Below are positions 39,158 to 50,683 of a DNA stretch of 64,000 nt, piece by piece. Each line of letters opens with the position of its first letter. The first letter of the stretch is position 1. Origin of the DNA: Alnus glutinosa (lineage: Eukaryota; Streptophyta; Magnoliopsida; Fagales; Betulaceae); the NCBI RefSeq assembly GCF_958979055.1, contig NC_084888.1:30742804-30806803 (forward strand), given 5' to 3'. A program made the translations under genes and the position numbers. Below the pieces are notes generated by a model, which was given only the letters and a program-made list of their open reading frames with translations, had not been told where the DNA came from and searched no databases.

Positions 39158-41416
39158 ATGGAAGCTAAGCTGTACGACATGATGATAGTTGTACTGGGAC
39201 TGATTCTGAGTGTGTTATTGGGACTTCTAATTTTGATCCCGCGAGACCGTAAATCTGGTAAGCTTGTTTGTTTCTTTTATCTTTATCACTTTCATTTTCT
39301 TTACCCTCTATATTGTGACTGAACAGTGAACACAATTATGTTGGATAATTGTAATGTTTGTGTACATCATGTTTGATTCGATCAAAGTAAATAAAAATTC
39401 CTGCAGGTCTTTCGAAAAAAGTTGAGTCAAATGCTAGCAATAAGAAGGTAAACACTCCATAAGTTATTGATCTTATATATATATATGTTCTGTTTGGTTG
39501 TTGAGAAAACCGAGGAAGTTGATAGAAAGCATTTTGGGTCTTAACTCATATCTCATGTGTTATTATTTTTTTTTGAAGTCTGAAAAGTTAAGGTGATGCG
39601 TTGTTTAGATTTGGTTTGGGGAGGTTTTTGCTTTTGCAGCTTCCAACTATAAGAAATTTGAAGTTTCAAAATGGATTTCGAAAAAAGAGAAAAGAAAACT
39701 AGAACCCTCTTTTTGGTTTATATGAATCAAGTGTAAACTCTGGCTCATTTATAATACCCTTGAGTTGGAGACTAGAAGCATATTAGGATTGATGTAAAGG
39801 AAGCGAGTAAACCAACTTCATTGTATCAAGATTTGTCATTGGAGAGGCGGTGAGGGGAAAAGAGGGAGGAGGGAGGGGGATGTTCAGATAGAGCTTTTTC
39901 CATGTTCATAGCTGCTTAAGTGGGATAGACTTGATTTCTAGATGAAGAGATCCATATTTGATGAAGATGCATGAGCTCCATTAGCTTGAGCTTCACGCAA
40001 TACTGCATTAAACCTTGATTGACATGCTATATGCTAAACTGCTTATGTCTTCCATTGTTGGTACGGTACTGAAATATAGAATTAAGATGTCTGTTACTCT
40101 TATACACTTCTTCATTGGAAAAAAAGAGAGAGTAAAATGCATTTATCCCCTCTATGGCTTAATGCATTCTGTTTACATCTTTTAGGTCCCAATTTTCAAC
40201 CACACATGGGTCCAATTATTCTAATCAACTACTTCGTGTTAAAATCATTATTAATTAGTCATTTGAAAAAAAAATGGATATTGTATGCATGTGTGATTGG
40301 AGAGAAAGATGTGGATAAGTAAGTGTTTGCAGGGCCTCGTGCATCTCGTATGACTAATTTCTGTTGAAGATTTTAATAGAAAAGTGGATGAAATTAGTTG
40401 ATTAGAACAATTGGACACCAGAAAGAATGTGATTAGAGAAATTGTAAACCTAGGAGATGTTAATAGAACTATATTGAATCACATGAAGTGTTAAAAAAGA
40501 AAAATTCTCAATGTGCTTAGTTGCCTTTAATCATTCAATGAATATTTCATGACCGTCCAACTATGCTTTTTCTTTTTCTTTTAGGCATCCAAAATCTACA
40601 GTAAAGCTGAAGTCTCTTTGCATAACAAGAAAACTGATTGCTGGATCATCATCAAGGACAAGGTCTTACCTTTTACTGTGGTTTGGTGCTTCATTTGTAA
40701 CTTGAAACTTGAAACTACCTGAAATTAATGCATTCAGGACTCTGTACTCGTTCTCTTACTTGCCCAATTTTCTTTTCCTTGACTGTAGGTTTTTGATGTT
40801 ACATCATACGTAGAGGAACATCCAGGTGGTGATGCCATCTTAGCACATGCTGGCGATGATTCAACCGAAGGGTTTTATGGGTATCCATCCTTTTTTGCTA
40901 AAGAATTTTACTTTTCACCAATCTTTTGGCAGTAGGAAACTTTTTGTTTTTCTTCCTGTTTGTCTTCATTGTTCCATAGAATTTTGAAGGAAAATGTCTC
41001 ACTGGTTTTGATTTACCAACCTTCTCGTCCTTGTGAAAGATCTCGATCTCTCTCATAATCCTCCAAATTTGTACTTATATATAATCTTTCTGTTAATGAT
41101 GCATTGCTATTCAAGTTATCAAAAAATAAAAAAATGATTCATTTCTGTTCTGTTTAGAATTCCATGCAAAGTGTAATACATATTCTTGATATTTACATTT
41201 GTATGATCAACACTTGGTTGAGTTTTGTCTTTCATGATCACAATTTGGATCACAACCAAAATTCCCTTTTTTCTTTTCTCTTATGTTTGTGTAATATATC
41301 ATTATGGCAGTGAATTTTCCTAACATCTTGCCAATCTTCCATTTGTCAGGCCACAACATGCAACCCGAGTCTTTGACATGATTGAAGACTTTTACATTGG
41401 AGATCTGGAGGCTTAG
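39158..41416 (+). CDS. CB5LP: Cytochrome b5-like protein, 125 aa
   Basis: Five exons: 39158-39257, 39407-39447, 40585-40662, 40789-40880 and 41350-41416, in consistent phase. The product has an N-terminal hydrophobic anchor (MMIVVLGLILSVLLGLLILI, about residues 8-27) and then a cytochrome b5 heme-binding domain. That domain has CWIIIKDKVFDVTSYVEEHP, whose HPGG carries one heme-ligand histidine, and ends PQHATRVFDMIEDFYIGDLE. N-terminal rather than C-terminal anchoring and this ending match the plant CB5LP type (At1g60660 from memory), an electron-transfer protein of uncertain partner. A second start at 39179 (ATGATG) is possible. The gene lies just downstream of a copied RPS13 promoter and exon, which may now drive it. 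Confidence 0.92.
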
Positions 41417-42925
41417 TTAGTTACAGCTATTGTTTTGTAAAATTGACAAGAGGAACAGTTTCTTCCTTCATTGCCCAATTTGACAGATCTTAGTCTTAGA
41501 GCAGTAGTTAATTACTGCCATTCATTGGTTTGTGCTTTCCGAATCCTGGGGTGTTTGGTAAGTGACGGAATCATGGGAGCTGGCCTAGAGATGTGCGCAT
41601 ATCAGTGTGTTGACAACAGCCACTCCTTCCAACGTCTCCAATTTCCATCAACAACTGTATCAAATTCAAAATTCCCATTCTGCCCTTTATTCTTTGATTC
41701 TTGTAAAACTCTCTCTCAAAAAAGAAAAAAAAAGAAAAAAAAAGTAGGACACACAAGAAGCAACAACCAAACTACTAAACAAGAATCTAAAACGTACGAA
41801 GTATAAACAAGAAATAATGCACTTGTTGCATTGTCTTCTCAATAAGCTAATCATTCTCTAACAATTTCTTAAAAAATGCTTGGTAAACTTTAATCTACTT
41901 TCGGATTGGATCCCAATTTATCAAAATTTATATGAATCATTCATAGATAAATCACATTGTATATCCAAAAGAAGCATCCACTTTTGTTTGGCAGACACTC
42001 ACTTCAATATGTTGTGTATAGTAGAAAAGACTTGAACAAATTTTTTTTTTTTTTTTTTCATTTCTTTTTCAGTGAGGCTAAGGTTTTTATTTCTCACTTG
42101 AGGCTGTGTTTTAGAGTAGTTGAATTAAACACTATGTATATAAATTCAGCCTCACAAGTAGAGGGAAAAAAAAATTGAAATAATAAGCATTTGGATGCTA
42201 GACAGTTTTATCAAATACAAATGAAAATTGAAACTCATAATAGAAAACTTGTGCGAATTGTAGTTGCTAATAGTTTGGTTGGATCAAGTTAGTTGCACGC
42301 TTGGATGGTAGCATATTCTTTGTACAGGTTATTAGGACTATTAAAATGAACATATACAACTAGATATGCTATTATGGTGATAATTCATACATGCATGCTT
42401 TTAAAATTTTGTTGTTCATGGCAATATGGTTTACTCTAAACATCGTAGCTTTTCATGATCCAAGATGTATTATAATGAAGAAACATTTTATAGAAGTACA
42501 ACTTTATGTACCTATAGGTTGGTTGAGACAAACATCATGAACATCAATGTGCTATATATTTTCCAATATGCTTTGGTTTGAAGTAACAACATATCTGTTA
42601 TCTAAATTAACTCTCTTTCACTTTCTTATGGTATGTCATATCTACTCACTTTCTTTCGCTCTCTTTCACTTTCTTTTGATATTAAATCTCTAATATCTAT
42701 TCTATAATATATAATCAAGCATGTCATATCTCTAATATCTATCCTATGTCATAATACACCGGGAATCAAGCATGTGTGTTGCACATGCCATCCCAACTAG
42801 TGTCATTCTACATGGGTTGACACTTTTTTAGTTTCTATCTTCTTCTCTTTATTTAAGATTTCTCTCCTTTTTATTTATTTCTCCCTCCAACAAAGAACAC
42901 ACATTTCTTTCTTTGAAAAATATAA
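41417..42925. other. 3' flank of the cytochrome b5-like gene and spacer
   Basis: No further gene is supported. Homology with unit 1 resumes at about 42799 with tgtcattctacatgggttga. Before it, 42600-42790 contains short reiterated phrases such as tctctaatatctatc and aatcaagcatg. Confidence 0.45.
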
Positions 42926-43319
42926 GGAAAAAATACAGATGGTCCTCTCAAATTATCACTCTATTGTCAATGTGCCTTTCAAACTACTGATTTTGTCAAT
43001 GTCTCCCTTAAAATTAACAAAAATATAAAAATAAGACAAATTTATCCTTATAATTTTGAAGAAAAAAAATGAAAATCCAAGTGGTGGTTCATTGAAAATC
43101 ATATAAAACAAAATCTTCAAAAAAAAAAAAAAAAGATTTCAAAAACAACTTTTAGTCTTTTTTTTTTTTTTTTTTTTTAATTTTATTATTTAAAATAATT
43201 TTTTAGTTTATTTTTTATATAATTTTAAGAATTTTTATAATTTTATGAATGGTATTTTTGTCATTGTATGGCACGTTGACAATTGAGTGATAGTTTAAGA
43301 GGGTATGTGTATTTTTCTT
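42926..43319. mobile_element. 394-bp Mutator-like MITE, complete copy
   Basis: It is flanked by aaaatataa at 42917-42925 and 43320-43328. The left arm (tcctctcaaattatcactct, then attgtcaatgtgcc) pairs with the right arm (ggcacgttgacaattgagtg, then atagtttaagagg). The truncated duplicate is at 35915-36140. Confidence 0.85.
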
Positions 43320-43487
43320 AAAATATAACTGTTTTAAAAAATGATTGTTAAAAAAATGACCGTTAGGAAAAAATACCGTCTAACAAATATGATATTTAGA
43401 AAAGAAATTATAAAAAAATAAAAAATAAAAATATTTAAATGATATAATGAAATAGTAGATAATATGATTTATGGTGCATTTTAAGGG

Positions 43488-43920
43488 TCTATTTGGATTT
43501 TTGATTTCAAAAAGTGCAATTTTAAAATAGTAATTTTAAAAAAACTCAGTTAAGTGTTTGGGAAATGATCCATACACTCATTTCTCACAACAGCCCCACA
43601 ACAAGTTGATGTGGCTGGTAATATTTTATTATTTTTTTACAAAAAGAAAATAAAAGAAAACAAAAAAAATAATAAAATATTACCAGCCACGTCGGTTTGT
43701 TGTGGGGCTGTTGTGAGAAATGAGTGTAGGGATCATTTCTCTTAAAATTATGCATTTAAAAAAAAAACACCTCATTGTCACGATTTGAAAAAATAGTTTT
43801 ATAGGTTTTTAAATTGCAAATTTTTTAAAACGTAATTTTTAAATAATTCATTTTTTACAATTTAATTTAAAATCATTTTTCTTTTTTGTTTATAAAAACA
43901 CAATTACAAACGCACCTAAA
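43488..43920. mobile_element. MITE-like repeat, copy 2, with a hairpin inserted
   Basis: It shares gtctatttggatttttgatt, actcagttaagtgtttgg and acaaacgcacct with the family at 26522-26750. It is split at about 43560-43741 by an unrelated hairpin element. Confidence 0.6.
43560..43741. mobile_element. Near-perfect 69-bp-arm hairpin MITE
   Basis: The left arm from gaaatgatccatacactcat to ctggtaatattttatt (43562-43630) is the near-complement of 43671-43739, around an A-rich loop of about 40 bases. It is nested in the repeat at 43488-43920, so it is the younger insertion. Confidence 0.85.
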
Positions 43921-44217
43921 AATTATTCGTTAAAACAAATAAAGAGTTTTTTTTTTTTTATTAACTATTTAAGATAGATTATCAGCCATTCATTACTGAC
44001 CCGAACTAGGACTTTTATCTTTGGATTTTTGGATGTTACGTTTACACCAATGACCAATGTGTATCGTTGGATGCTCCTAGCAGCCACGTGTAGGTCGAAA
44101 CTCTGAAACTCCTACCATGCCAAATCTTAGTCCGCACCGCACCGAACAATCACTCCACGACCACCGTCACTCTACGCATTACCCCATTCCCGAGCCTCCG
44201 TCGTCGTCCGCCCATCC

Positions 44218-47200
44218 ATGTGGGCTTCTCTGACCACCATCAGCAGCATTCGATTTCTGTGCTACTGCCGTATTTTCCTTCCACTTGTCCCCGCAACTCC
44301 TTTTTCTCTACTCACCAGGAAGAGCCCTCGTGCCCTAGGTTTCTTGGAGACGACAAACGCCACCAGACCTTCTTTCGCTTCTTTTGCTCGTTCAGGGAAA
44401 AGGTGATTCTCTCTCTTCATCTCCGTCTTGTTAGGTTTCCGAGAAAACTGAGAAAAGAGAAGGAAAATGATTTTTTTTTTCTCCCTGCTTTTTCTTGACA
44501 ACCAAACAGATATTTTTCGGTGTTTTTATGTGTAAAAATTGAAATTCAATATGCTAACGATATTCTTGTTATGTTAAAAAAAAAATAAAAAAAATGGGCA
44601 GTGGTGGTAGAGGAAAGGATATGGAGATGAGAACTGATAGAGAGAGATCAAGAGGGCGTGGCGGCGGCGGCGGCAGCGGCTCTAGCAAAGATAAGATCGA
44701 TGCTCTTGGTAGGCTATTGTAAGCACTACTACTACATTCACTTCCTGTAATGCTCGGATTCTCACAGTGCCATGTTTGTGTACTCAATTGAATTTACGAG
44801 TTTTCTCTCTGGAATGTGTATAGGACGCGTATTCTGCGCCATATGGCTTCTGAGTTGAATTTGAGTATGCGGAGTGATGGGTTCGTGAAGGTTCAGGATC
44901 TGTTAAACCTGAATATGAAGACTTTCGCAAATATTCCGTTAAGATCACACACTGTTGATGATGTTAGGGAGGTCCGTTCTTCGATATTGTTCTCATCTTT
45001 CTCATTTTTGCTTGTCCGTTCTGTTAAGCTTTTTCCTTCACTCTTGGCCCTGGAGTAAAATGATATTGGATAACAAACTCCTTTCATCACCTGTTCAAAA
45101 GGCTAATTTCTTTCTATAAATGTTATCGGAGATTACCAGTGAGCAGCTCTGTCTGTAATGGTGAAATTGGGTTTGCAATTTTCTAGGAGCAAGACTTTAA
45201 GTGCTTTGAGGTTACAAAACTTTCTCCTTGAAAGAATTATGCGGGATATTTCTGTTGAAGGATAATTATTGGAACATATGTCATCTACGTGTTGGGTTGG
45301 TCCTTGGAATCAATGTCGAAGAGTTTGAGGTTAAGGCAATTGTGGGTGCTATGAACTAATCCCAGTTGATGAAGTATGGAGTTTCTGAGTAATGGTATGG
45401 TGAATCATGGAAAAATTACTGATGCAGGCTTCAAGAGGCCTATATTTCCTTATCGTCTAGGTTTCATGAATCTTTCATAGATACTGCCTGAACATGATGG
45501 CTACATGGATACACTAAGGGTAGCTCAATCGGCCGGATACCACGTCTTATGAAGTGGAGGTTATTGGTTCGAATCTCCTATTGGGTCAAAAAACAAACTT
45601 ATCAAAAAAAAAAAAAAAATGGTTTACTTAAGACCGGTATCTAATCACCAAACATGATTCCCATTTCTGGCCATATTAACACCCTAATTTAAGATGTGAC
45701 ATATTTGTGACATGCCCAGTTTATTGAGCTAAAGATTTTTATGCATATGTTATAATATTTCCTGTGCAATGCGTTAGCGTTCTACATTCTAACATTTTTT
45801 ACACCTGAGTTGTTAGTACTGGATATTCTTCAAAACTACTGTATTTCTCATAAGTTTTTCAAGAGACTTCTAATTTATTTAGTTCTCTTTTCAGGCTGTC
45901 AGAAGGGATAATAAGCAGCGTTTCAGCCTCTTGGAAGAAAATGGGGAACTTCTGATACGTGCAAACCAAGGCCACACAATAACGGTGAAATATCATTCTT
46001 TATTTCAGCCAGGATGTATTCATGCCTTTTGACATTCTTTTCACAATTTGTTTATGACATACACTGTTGGCTATTGAACTCGAGTTTCAACTATCAATAT
46101 ATGGATTTTTTACAGACGGTTGAATCTGAAAGCTTATTGAAACCGATCCTTTCAGCTGAAGAATTTCCAGGTAAATCTATGTTTGTATTCTTAAAACAGA
46201 AGTTATGACTTAACTGTCTCATATCATATTCTGCTTTTTTTCTTTTTTGATTCACTGCTTTTCTTTCCTGGTGATATGCAGTGTGCGTGCATGGAACCTA
46301 TAGGAAAAATTTGGAATCAATTTTGGAGTCTGGTCTGAAACGCATGAAAAGATTGCATGTTCACTTTTCATGCGGCTTGCCAACAGATGGGGAAGTAATA
46401 AGTGGTAATATGTCAATTTTTTGATGTCTAGGAATTTATGGTGCATGACATTGTCCCCTCTCTCTCTCTCTCTCTCAACCCAACCCCACAAATGTGGCTT
46501 CTAGCATCTAGCACTTCTTAATATCTTATGCTTTCCAAGGCCTGCTTCCTCTGGGTCAGATAAAATTTTGGCCCTGAGCACAGGTCAGAGTGAAGGATAA
46601 GAACTTGATCAACTCATACATGAAAGATATTCTAATTTTGACTTATGAATATGGCCAATGTGAAAGCACTTGGGATTGAAAATTTTCATTTGTATGTTAT
46701 ACAACAAATTGGTTAGTGACTCAGTCAACTAGAGGCTCAAGTATTCATTAGAGACTTGCGAAGTTACCTATATGCTTTATCAAATTGAATTTGTGCATCT
46801 CTTAAAATCTTATGCTTTATCAAATTCATTAGAGACTTGCGAAGTTGCCGGCCCTTTGAGGTGCCAGTCTTGGGGCATTCAATCTCAAATTCGAGTTTGC
46901 TCTCATAACCATCATCCCATTATGGCTGCCATGGAGCGAGCCTTAGGCATCTTTAATGACATTAATATGTACTTAATTTATGAATTTCCCTTGCAACAGT
47001 AGTCTGTGGGAGTCTTGCGCATGTATTTACCCCCATGTTTTAACATGCTATTCTCTTGGGACCCGTTGGCTTTAGTGCGTTGTTAGGATGCTTTAATTTT
47101 GAACAGAAACTGAGAGCAACTCTTTTAGGGGGTGCTTCACGATCCTCAAAATATCCAAACAACCGATCATTCATCTGAATCCAGTAAAAACACATAGTTT

Positions 47201-47579
47201 GGCTGACTTCTGACAGTTTACTTGATTTGTCATTTTTCCAGGTATGAGACGGGATGTCAATGTTTTGATCTTCCTAGATGTCAGAAAGGCTTTGGAAGGT
47301 AAGTTTGATGAACTTTTTGTCCTTTTAAGTTCAAAGTGCTCTGAACCAAGATTGTTCATCATCTACCAATTACATTTTGTTTTTTGCCCCTAAACATTGC
47401 AAGAATACAAAGTGCCTCTTGTTCTAATTTGTTTCTTTACAATTTCCATTACAGATGGAATGAAGCTTTACATTTCAGACAACAAGGTCATCTTAACTGA
47501 AGGTTTTGATGGTGCCGTGCCGGCCAAGTACTTTGTAAAGATAGAATCCTGGCCGGACAGGAAACCCATAGTTTTTTGA
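44218..47579 (+). CDS. tRNA 2'-phosphotransferase (Tpt1/KptA family)
   Basis: Exons 2-8 are secure: 44602-44718, 44824-44971, 45895-45984, 46116-46170, 46282-46404, 47242-47298 and 47455-47579. They encode the Tpt1/KptA domain, which removes the 2'-phosphate left by tRNA ligation using NAD+. Visible conserved motifs include TRILRHMASELNL (Arg-His pair), LIRANQGHT, VCVHGTYRKNLESIL and MRRDVNVLIFLDV. There are two possible starts. The frame from 44218 gives a 61-residue Arg/Ser/Thr-rich, transit-peptide-like exon ending at 44402 before gtgatt, which joins position 44602 in phase (299 aa). The ATG at 44594 lies inside that intron and, if it is retained, gives 240 aa with a Gly/Arg-rich N-terminus. 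The Arabidopsis counterpart from memory is At2g45330 (emb1067). Confidence 0.92.
45516..45619 (+). mobile_element. tRNA-derived SINE in a phosphotransferase intron
   Basis: An A-box-like tagctcaatcgg (45521-45532) and a B-box-like ggttcgaatc (45566-45575) have the spacing of an internal Pol III promoter. A short body and an A-rich tail to about 45619 follow. It lies in the intron between 44971 and 45895. It does not fold as a full tRNA. Confidence 0.65.
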
Positions 47580-48274
47580 ACCTTTATCAGATGATGGGGG
47601 AGTCTTTTTCCCTCGGCTGTTTTGTGCCATGTCCGTCCCAATGAGATATACTGCTGTTCTTTTTGGTCAAATATTTTCACCAAGCCTACATGTAATTGCC
47701 TTTTCTGTTCTGAGTTTATTCATTCCCTTAATACTAAAAATCATGATCTGTCAGAAGGATGAGTGCTGTTTTTGATTGATCCTTTTTGTTGCTTATCGAT
47801 TCCATTATTGATCCACACATTTTAAATTGCTTGGGGTTATATTGATGTGATAAGAAACATATATGAAGGATAGGAGGTTCTTGATGTAAGGAAGTTATTT
47901 GAGCAGGTCTTCACTAATTTGGAGTATGGTTTCAGGATTTGGATTTTTTTTATTTTTTTCTAACATGTAAGAATTTATTGAAAATTCAATAAAAAACGAT
48001 ACACAAGCAACTCTTTAAAAAAAAAAAGGGAGGGGGTTAAATACCTTTTTGTCTAATTTGGTTTAACAATTTTATTTATTTTTGCTTATGTTTCATTTTA
48101 TATCGTAGATGATACTTACTTTATGGCTAAAAATAAATATGGCATTTCTATCAAAATTTCATTCATAAATTACCTTTGAAAAAGTAACACATGGTAATTT
48201 TTTATTGGTCGCACTAAATACCAAAATATAAGAAAAATATACGTCGAAACACGTGGGGCATAAAACTTGGTTTA
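47580..48274. other. 3' flank and left part of a Mutator-like MITE
   Basis: From about 48034 the sequence gggttaaataccttttt, then ttatatcgtagatgatactt and atggctaaa, follows the left arm of the element at 30199-30883. No right end is seen; a LINE is inserted at 48275. Confidence 0.45.
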
Positions 48275-49491
48275 ATGATCTTTGCCACATTAGCTGATCC
48301 TTCCCTGGCCCCGGATAAAATTATTTGGAGTGGCACTTCTAATGGTATGTTCTCTGTGAGAAGTGCTTATCATTTGGGGTTGGACTTATTGAGAAAACAA
48401 AATGGGGAATGTTCTTTTAGGGTGAGTAGTGCGATTTTTGGAAAAAAAAAAAAAAAACCTTTGGGCTATTAAAGTTCCTAACTCCTCAAAAAAATTTCTC
48501 TTGCGAGCTTGCCAAAATTTGCTTCCTACTAAACAAAATTTATTGAAGAAATGTGTGGTGAAGGATGATTTATGCCCTTGTTGTAAAATTCAAGAGGAGT
48601 CCATTCTTCATGCTTTATGAAGTTGTCCCAATGCTCGAGATGTTTGGGGAAGTGGCTCTATGGTTTTTCAGAAATGTCCTTCTTTTTCAGGTATAGTTGA
48701 GCTTCTTTCTTTCTTGTTTAATAGATTGGATGATGATTTTTTGAGTTTAATAGTGGCTGTTTTTCGTAGTATTTAGATGAGAAGGAATAAGCTGGTTTTT
48801 GAGGACCAATTTTCTTCCCCTTTGACTGTCTTCAAGGATGCTTCTCGGCACCATGAGGAGTATCGGTCAGCTCTTATGAAGGATGAAATGAAATATTAAA
48901 GCAGTTACATTCCAGCACCCATAATAGTAGTAAATCTTAGAAATGCCCAGATTTGGGGTGTGTAAAAGTGAATTGGGATGCCTCTTTAAATTCTAGAAAT
49001 GGAGTTGTTGGTTTGGGTTGTGTAATTAGAAATGATGATGGAGTGATTGTGGGTGTTAAATGTTGTGCTTGTATGGTTGAAGCAGATCCTCTTTTGGCAG
49101 AAATTATGGCTGCCTATACATCTTTAAATTTTTACAAAGAAATGGGTTTTTCTAAGATTATATATGAATGTGATTCCCTACAGGTGGTTAAAGCAATTTG
49201 TGATCCAGGATCCCATTATGTTTGAATTGGGCACTTTGTATATGCTATTAGAAAAGATGCTTCTGAGTTTATTTTTTGCTCTTGGTTTCATTGTTGTAGG
49301 GAAGCAAATACTGTTGCCCACCAATTAGCTAGAGAGGATTCTTTTAAATGCTTGTCTTATAGTTGGATTGAGGAGATGCCTCTTTTTATTTCTGATGTTT
49401 CTTTTAGAGACTTTTTGGTCTCTAGATTGTAATTTGGTCATCTCTCTTTTAATGAGAAGAGTTTCGGTTTTCAAAAAAAAAAAAAAACAAA
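48275..49491 (+). mobile_element. 5'-truncated LINE with 13-bp target duplication
   Basis: The element is bounded by aaaacttggttta at 48262-48274 and 49492-49504 and ends in an A-rich tail, as expected for target-primed reverse transcription. It contains only the 3' end of ORF2. First comes a zinc-knuckle-like reverse-transcriptase-associated region (DDLCPCCKIQEESILHAL, about 48560-48620). An RNase H-like domain follows (VKVNWDASLNSRNGVVGLGC, ADPLLAEIMAAYTSLNF, IIYECDSLQVVKAI, about 48960-49220), and the tail includes ANTVAHQLAR. The frame is broken by in-frame stops at about 48618, 48775 and 49225 and a shift in the A-run near 48440, so it is dead. Confidence 0.9.
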
Positions 49492-49504
49492 AAAACTTGG
49501 TTTA

Positions 49505-50683
49505 GAAATAAATGAATAACTAATAATAATAATTAAAAAAAAAAAAAAGGAACTTGGTTTAAAGGCTCATCTCTCCTTTGCCAGGCCCATTACAATGGAT
49601 GGGTTGGGGCCCAATAAAAATAGTAGTCCGTTGCTAATCAGAAGAGCTAAAACGACGGTTCACAAAAAGAAAAAGAGTAGTAAAAATGTAAAATAATGAA
49701 AATCGGTGTTTTCCCGGGGAGCTCGTCTATACGTGAGACGAGGGTCTGGTTCTCTTAGTTGCTGCATCAGGATTCGAAAATTGCTTCTCTTTCTCTTTGG
49801 GTATGTGGTTTTTCTCTCTCACTCAGTCACTCTTTTCTCTGAATCTGTCGATCACCTCTAATTGTTGCTTCACATTTCCTGTAATTATAGCAATTCAACT
49901 TCGCAATTGTTTTTTCTGCATTGAAAGTGAACTTTAGTTCTGTAATTATGCTCTGTAATATGTCCCCTTCAAATCATAGAAAAAGTAAAAAAAAGGCACA
50001 CACAAAAGTTAATTCTCAAGTATATGCTAAAGAAAAGTTCACTTGAATATCACAATCCCAAGTTCCCAACGCGCGTGTATCTGTAGCAACATGCTACAAT
50101 CTTGTTGAAATATGCTATGTTGCACTCATTTTCGATGGCTAAGAAATCATGGAGGAGTTGATTGTTGGTTTTATTAGCTGAGACTATTCGTAAGCTTGAT
50201 CCGATGCCTCATGTGAGTCTTTTGTTTGATTGAGTACAGGTTTTTTTATCATTTGATTTGGAACCAAAAATTGCTTCTGGGTTAATGTAGAATTCATTTC
50301 TATGGATGCAGTGGTGGGTTGGTAATTTTTTTTTTCTTTTGTGAGGGGAGGGTAATAGAAGGGTTGCTTATAAACCTACAAGAACTCCCATTATAAGTTG
50401 GCAGTGATTTTCACTTTTGCAACCTATCAATCGTCTCATCTGAGAAATCGTTGCACTTGACCTTTGATGTATAATTTGTTGATTTCTAAAATTAGGTGGT
50501 TATTATAAATGAGATTATTAATGTAAAAAATGTTTAATAGTTTCTCCATTAATTGTGCAGTCCTAATAAAGCACAAGGTCATTTTTGCGGAAAATAAAGA
50601 CCTTGTATTATAGATCTTTGGGTTTTCTTCTTGCCTGTGCAGTGATCTCTAAGACAGCAGGTCTCTAGAGAGGTTTCTTAGCC
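49505..50683. other. Intergenic DNA and promoter of the next gene
   Basis: A third copy of aacttggttta lies at 49551-49561, after a second poly-A. Transcription of the following gene may start in the pyrimidine-rich area near 49770-49850, giving a leader intron; this is inferred from context only. Confidence 0.35.

Noticed and set aside
38941-41416. Fusion protein joining the copied RPS13 exon 1 to cytochrome b5-like exons
   Set aside because: Exon 1 of the copy ends in phase 2, while CB5LP exon 2 needs phase 1 and exons 3 and 4 need phase 0. Only the last exon would fit, so a functional fusion is unlikely.
45516-45590. Candidate nuclear tRNA gene
   Set aside because: A and B boxes are present, but acceptor and anticodon stems do not form and an A-rich tail follows, so a tRNA-derived SINE fits better.
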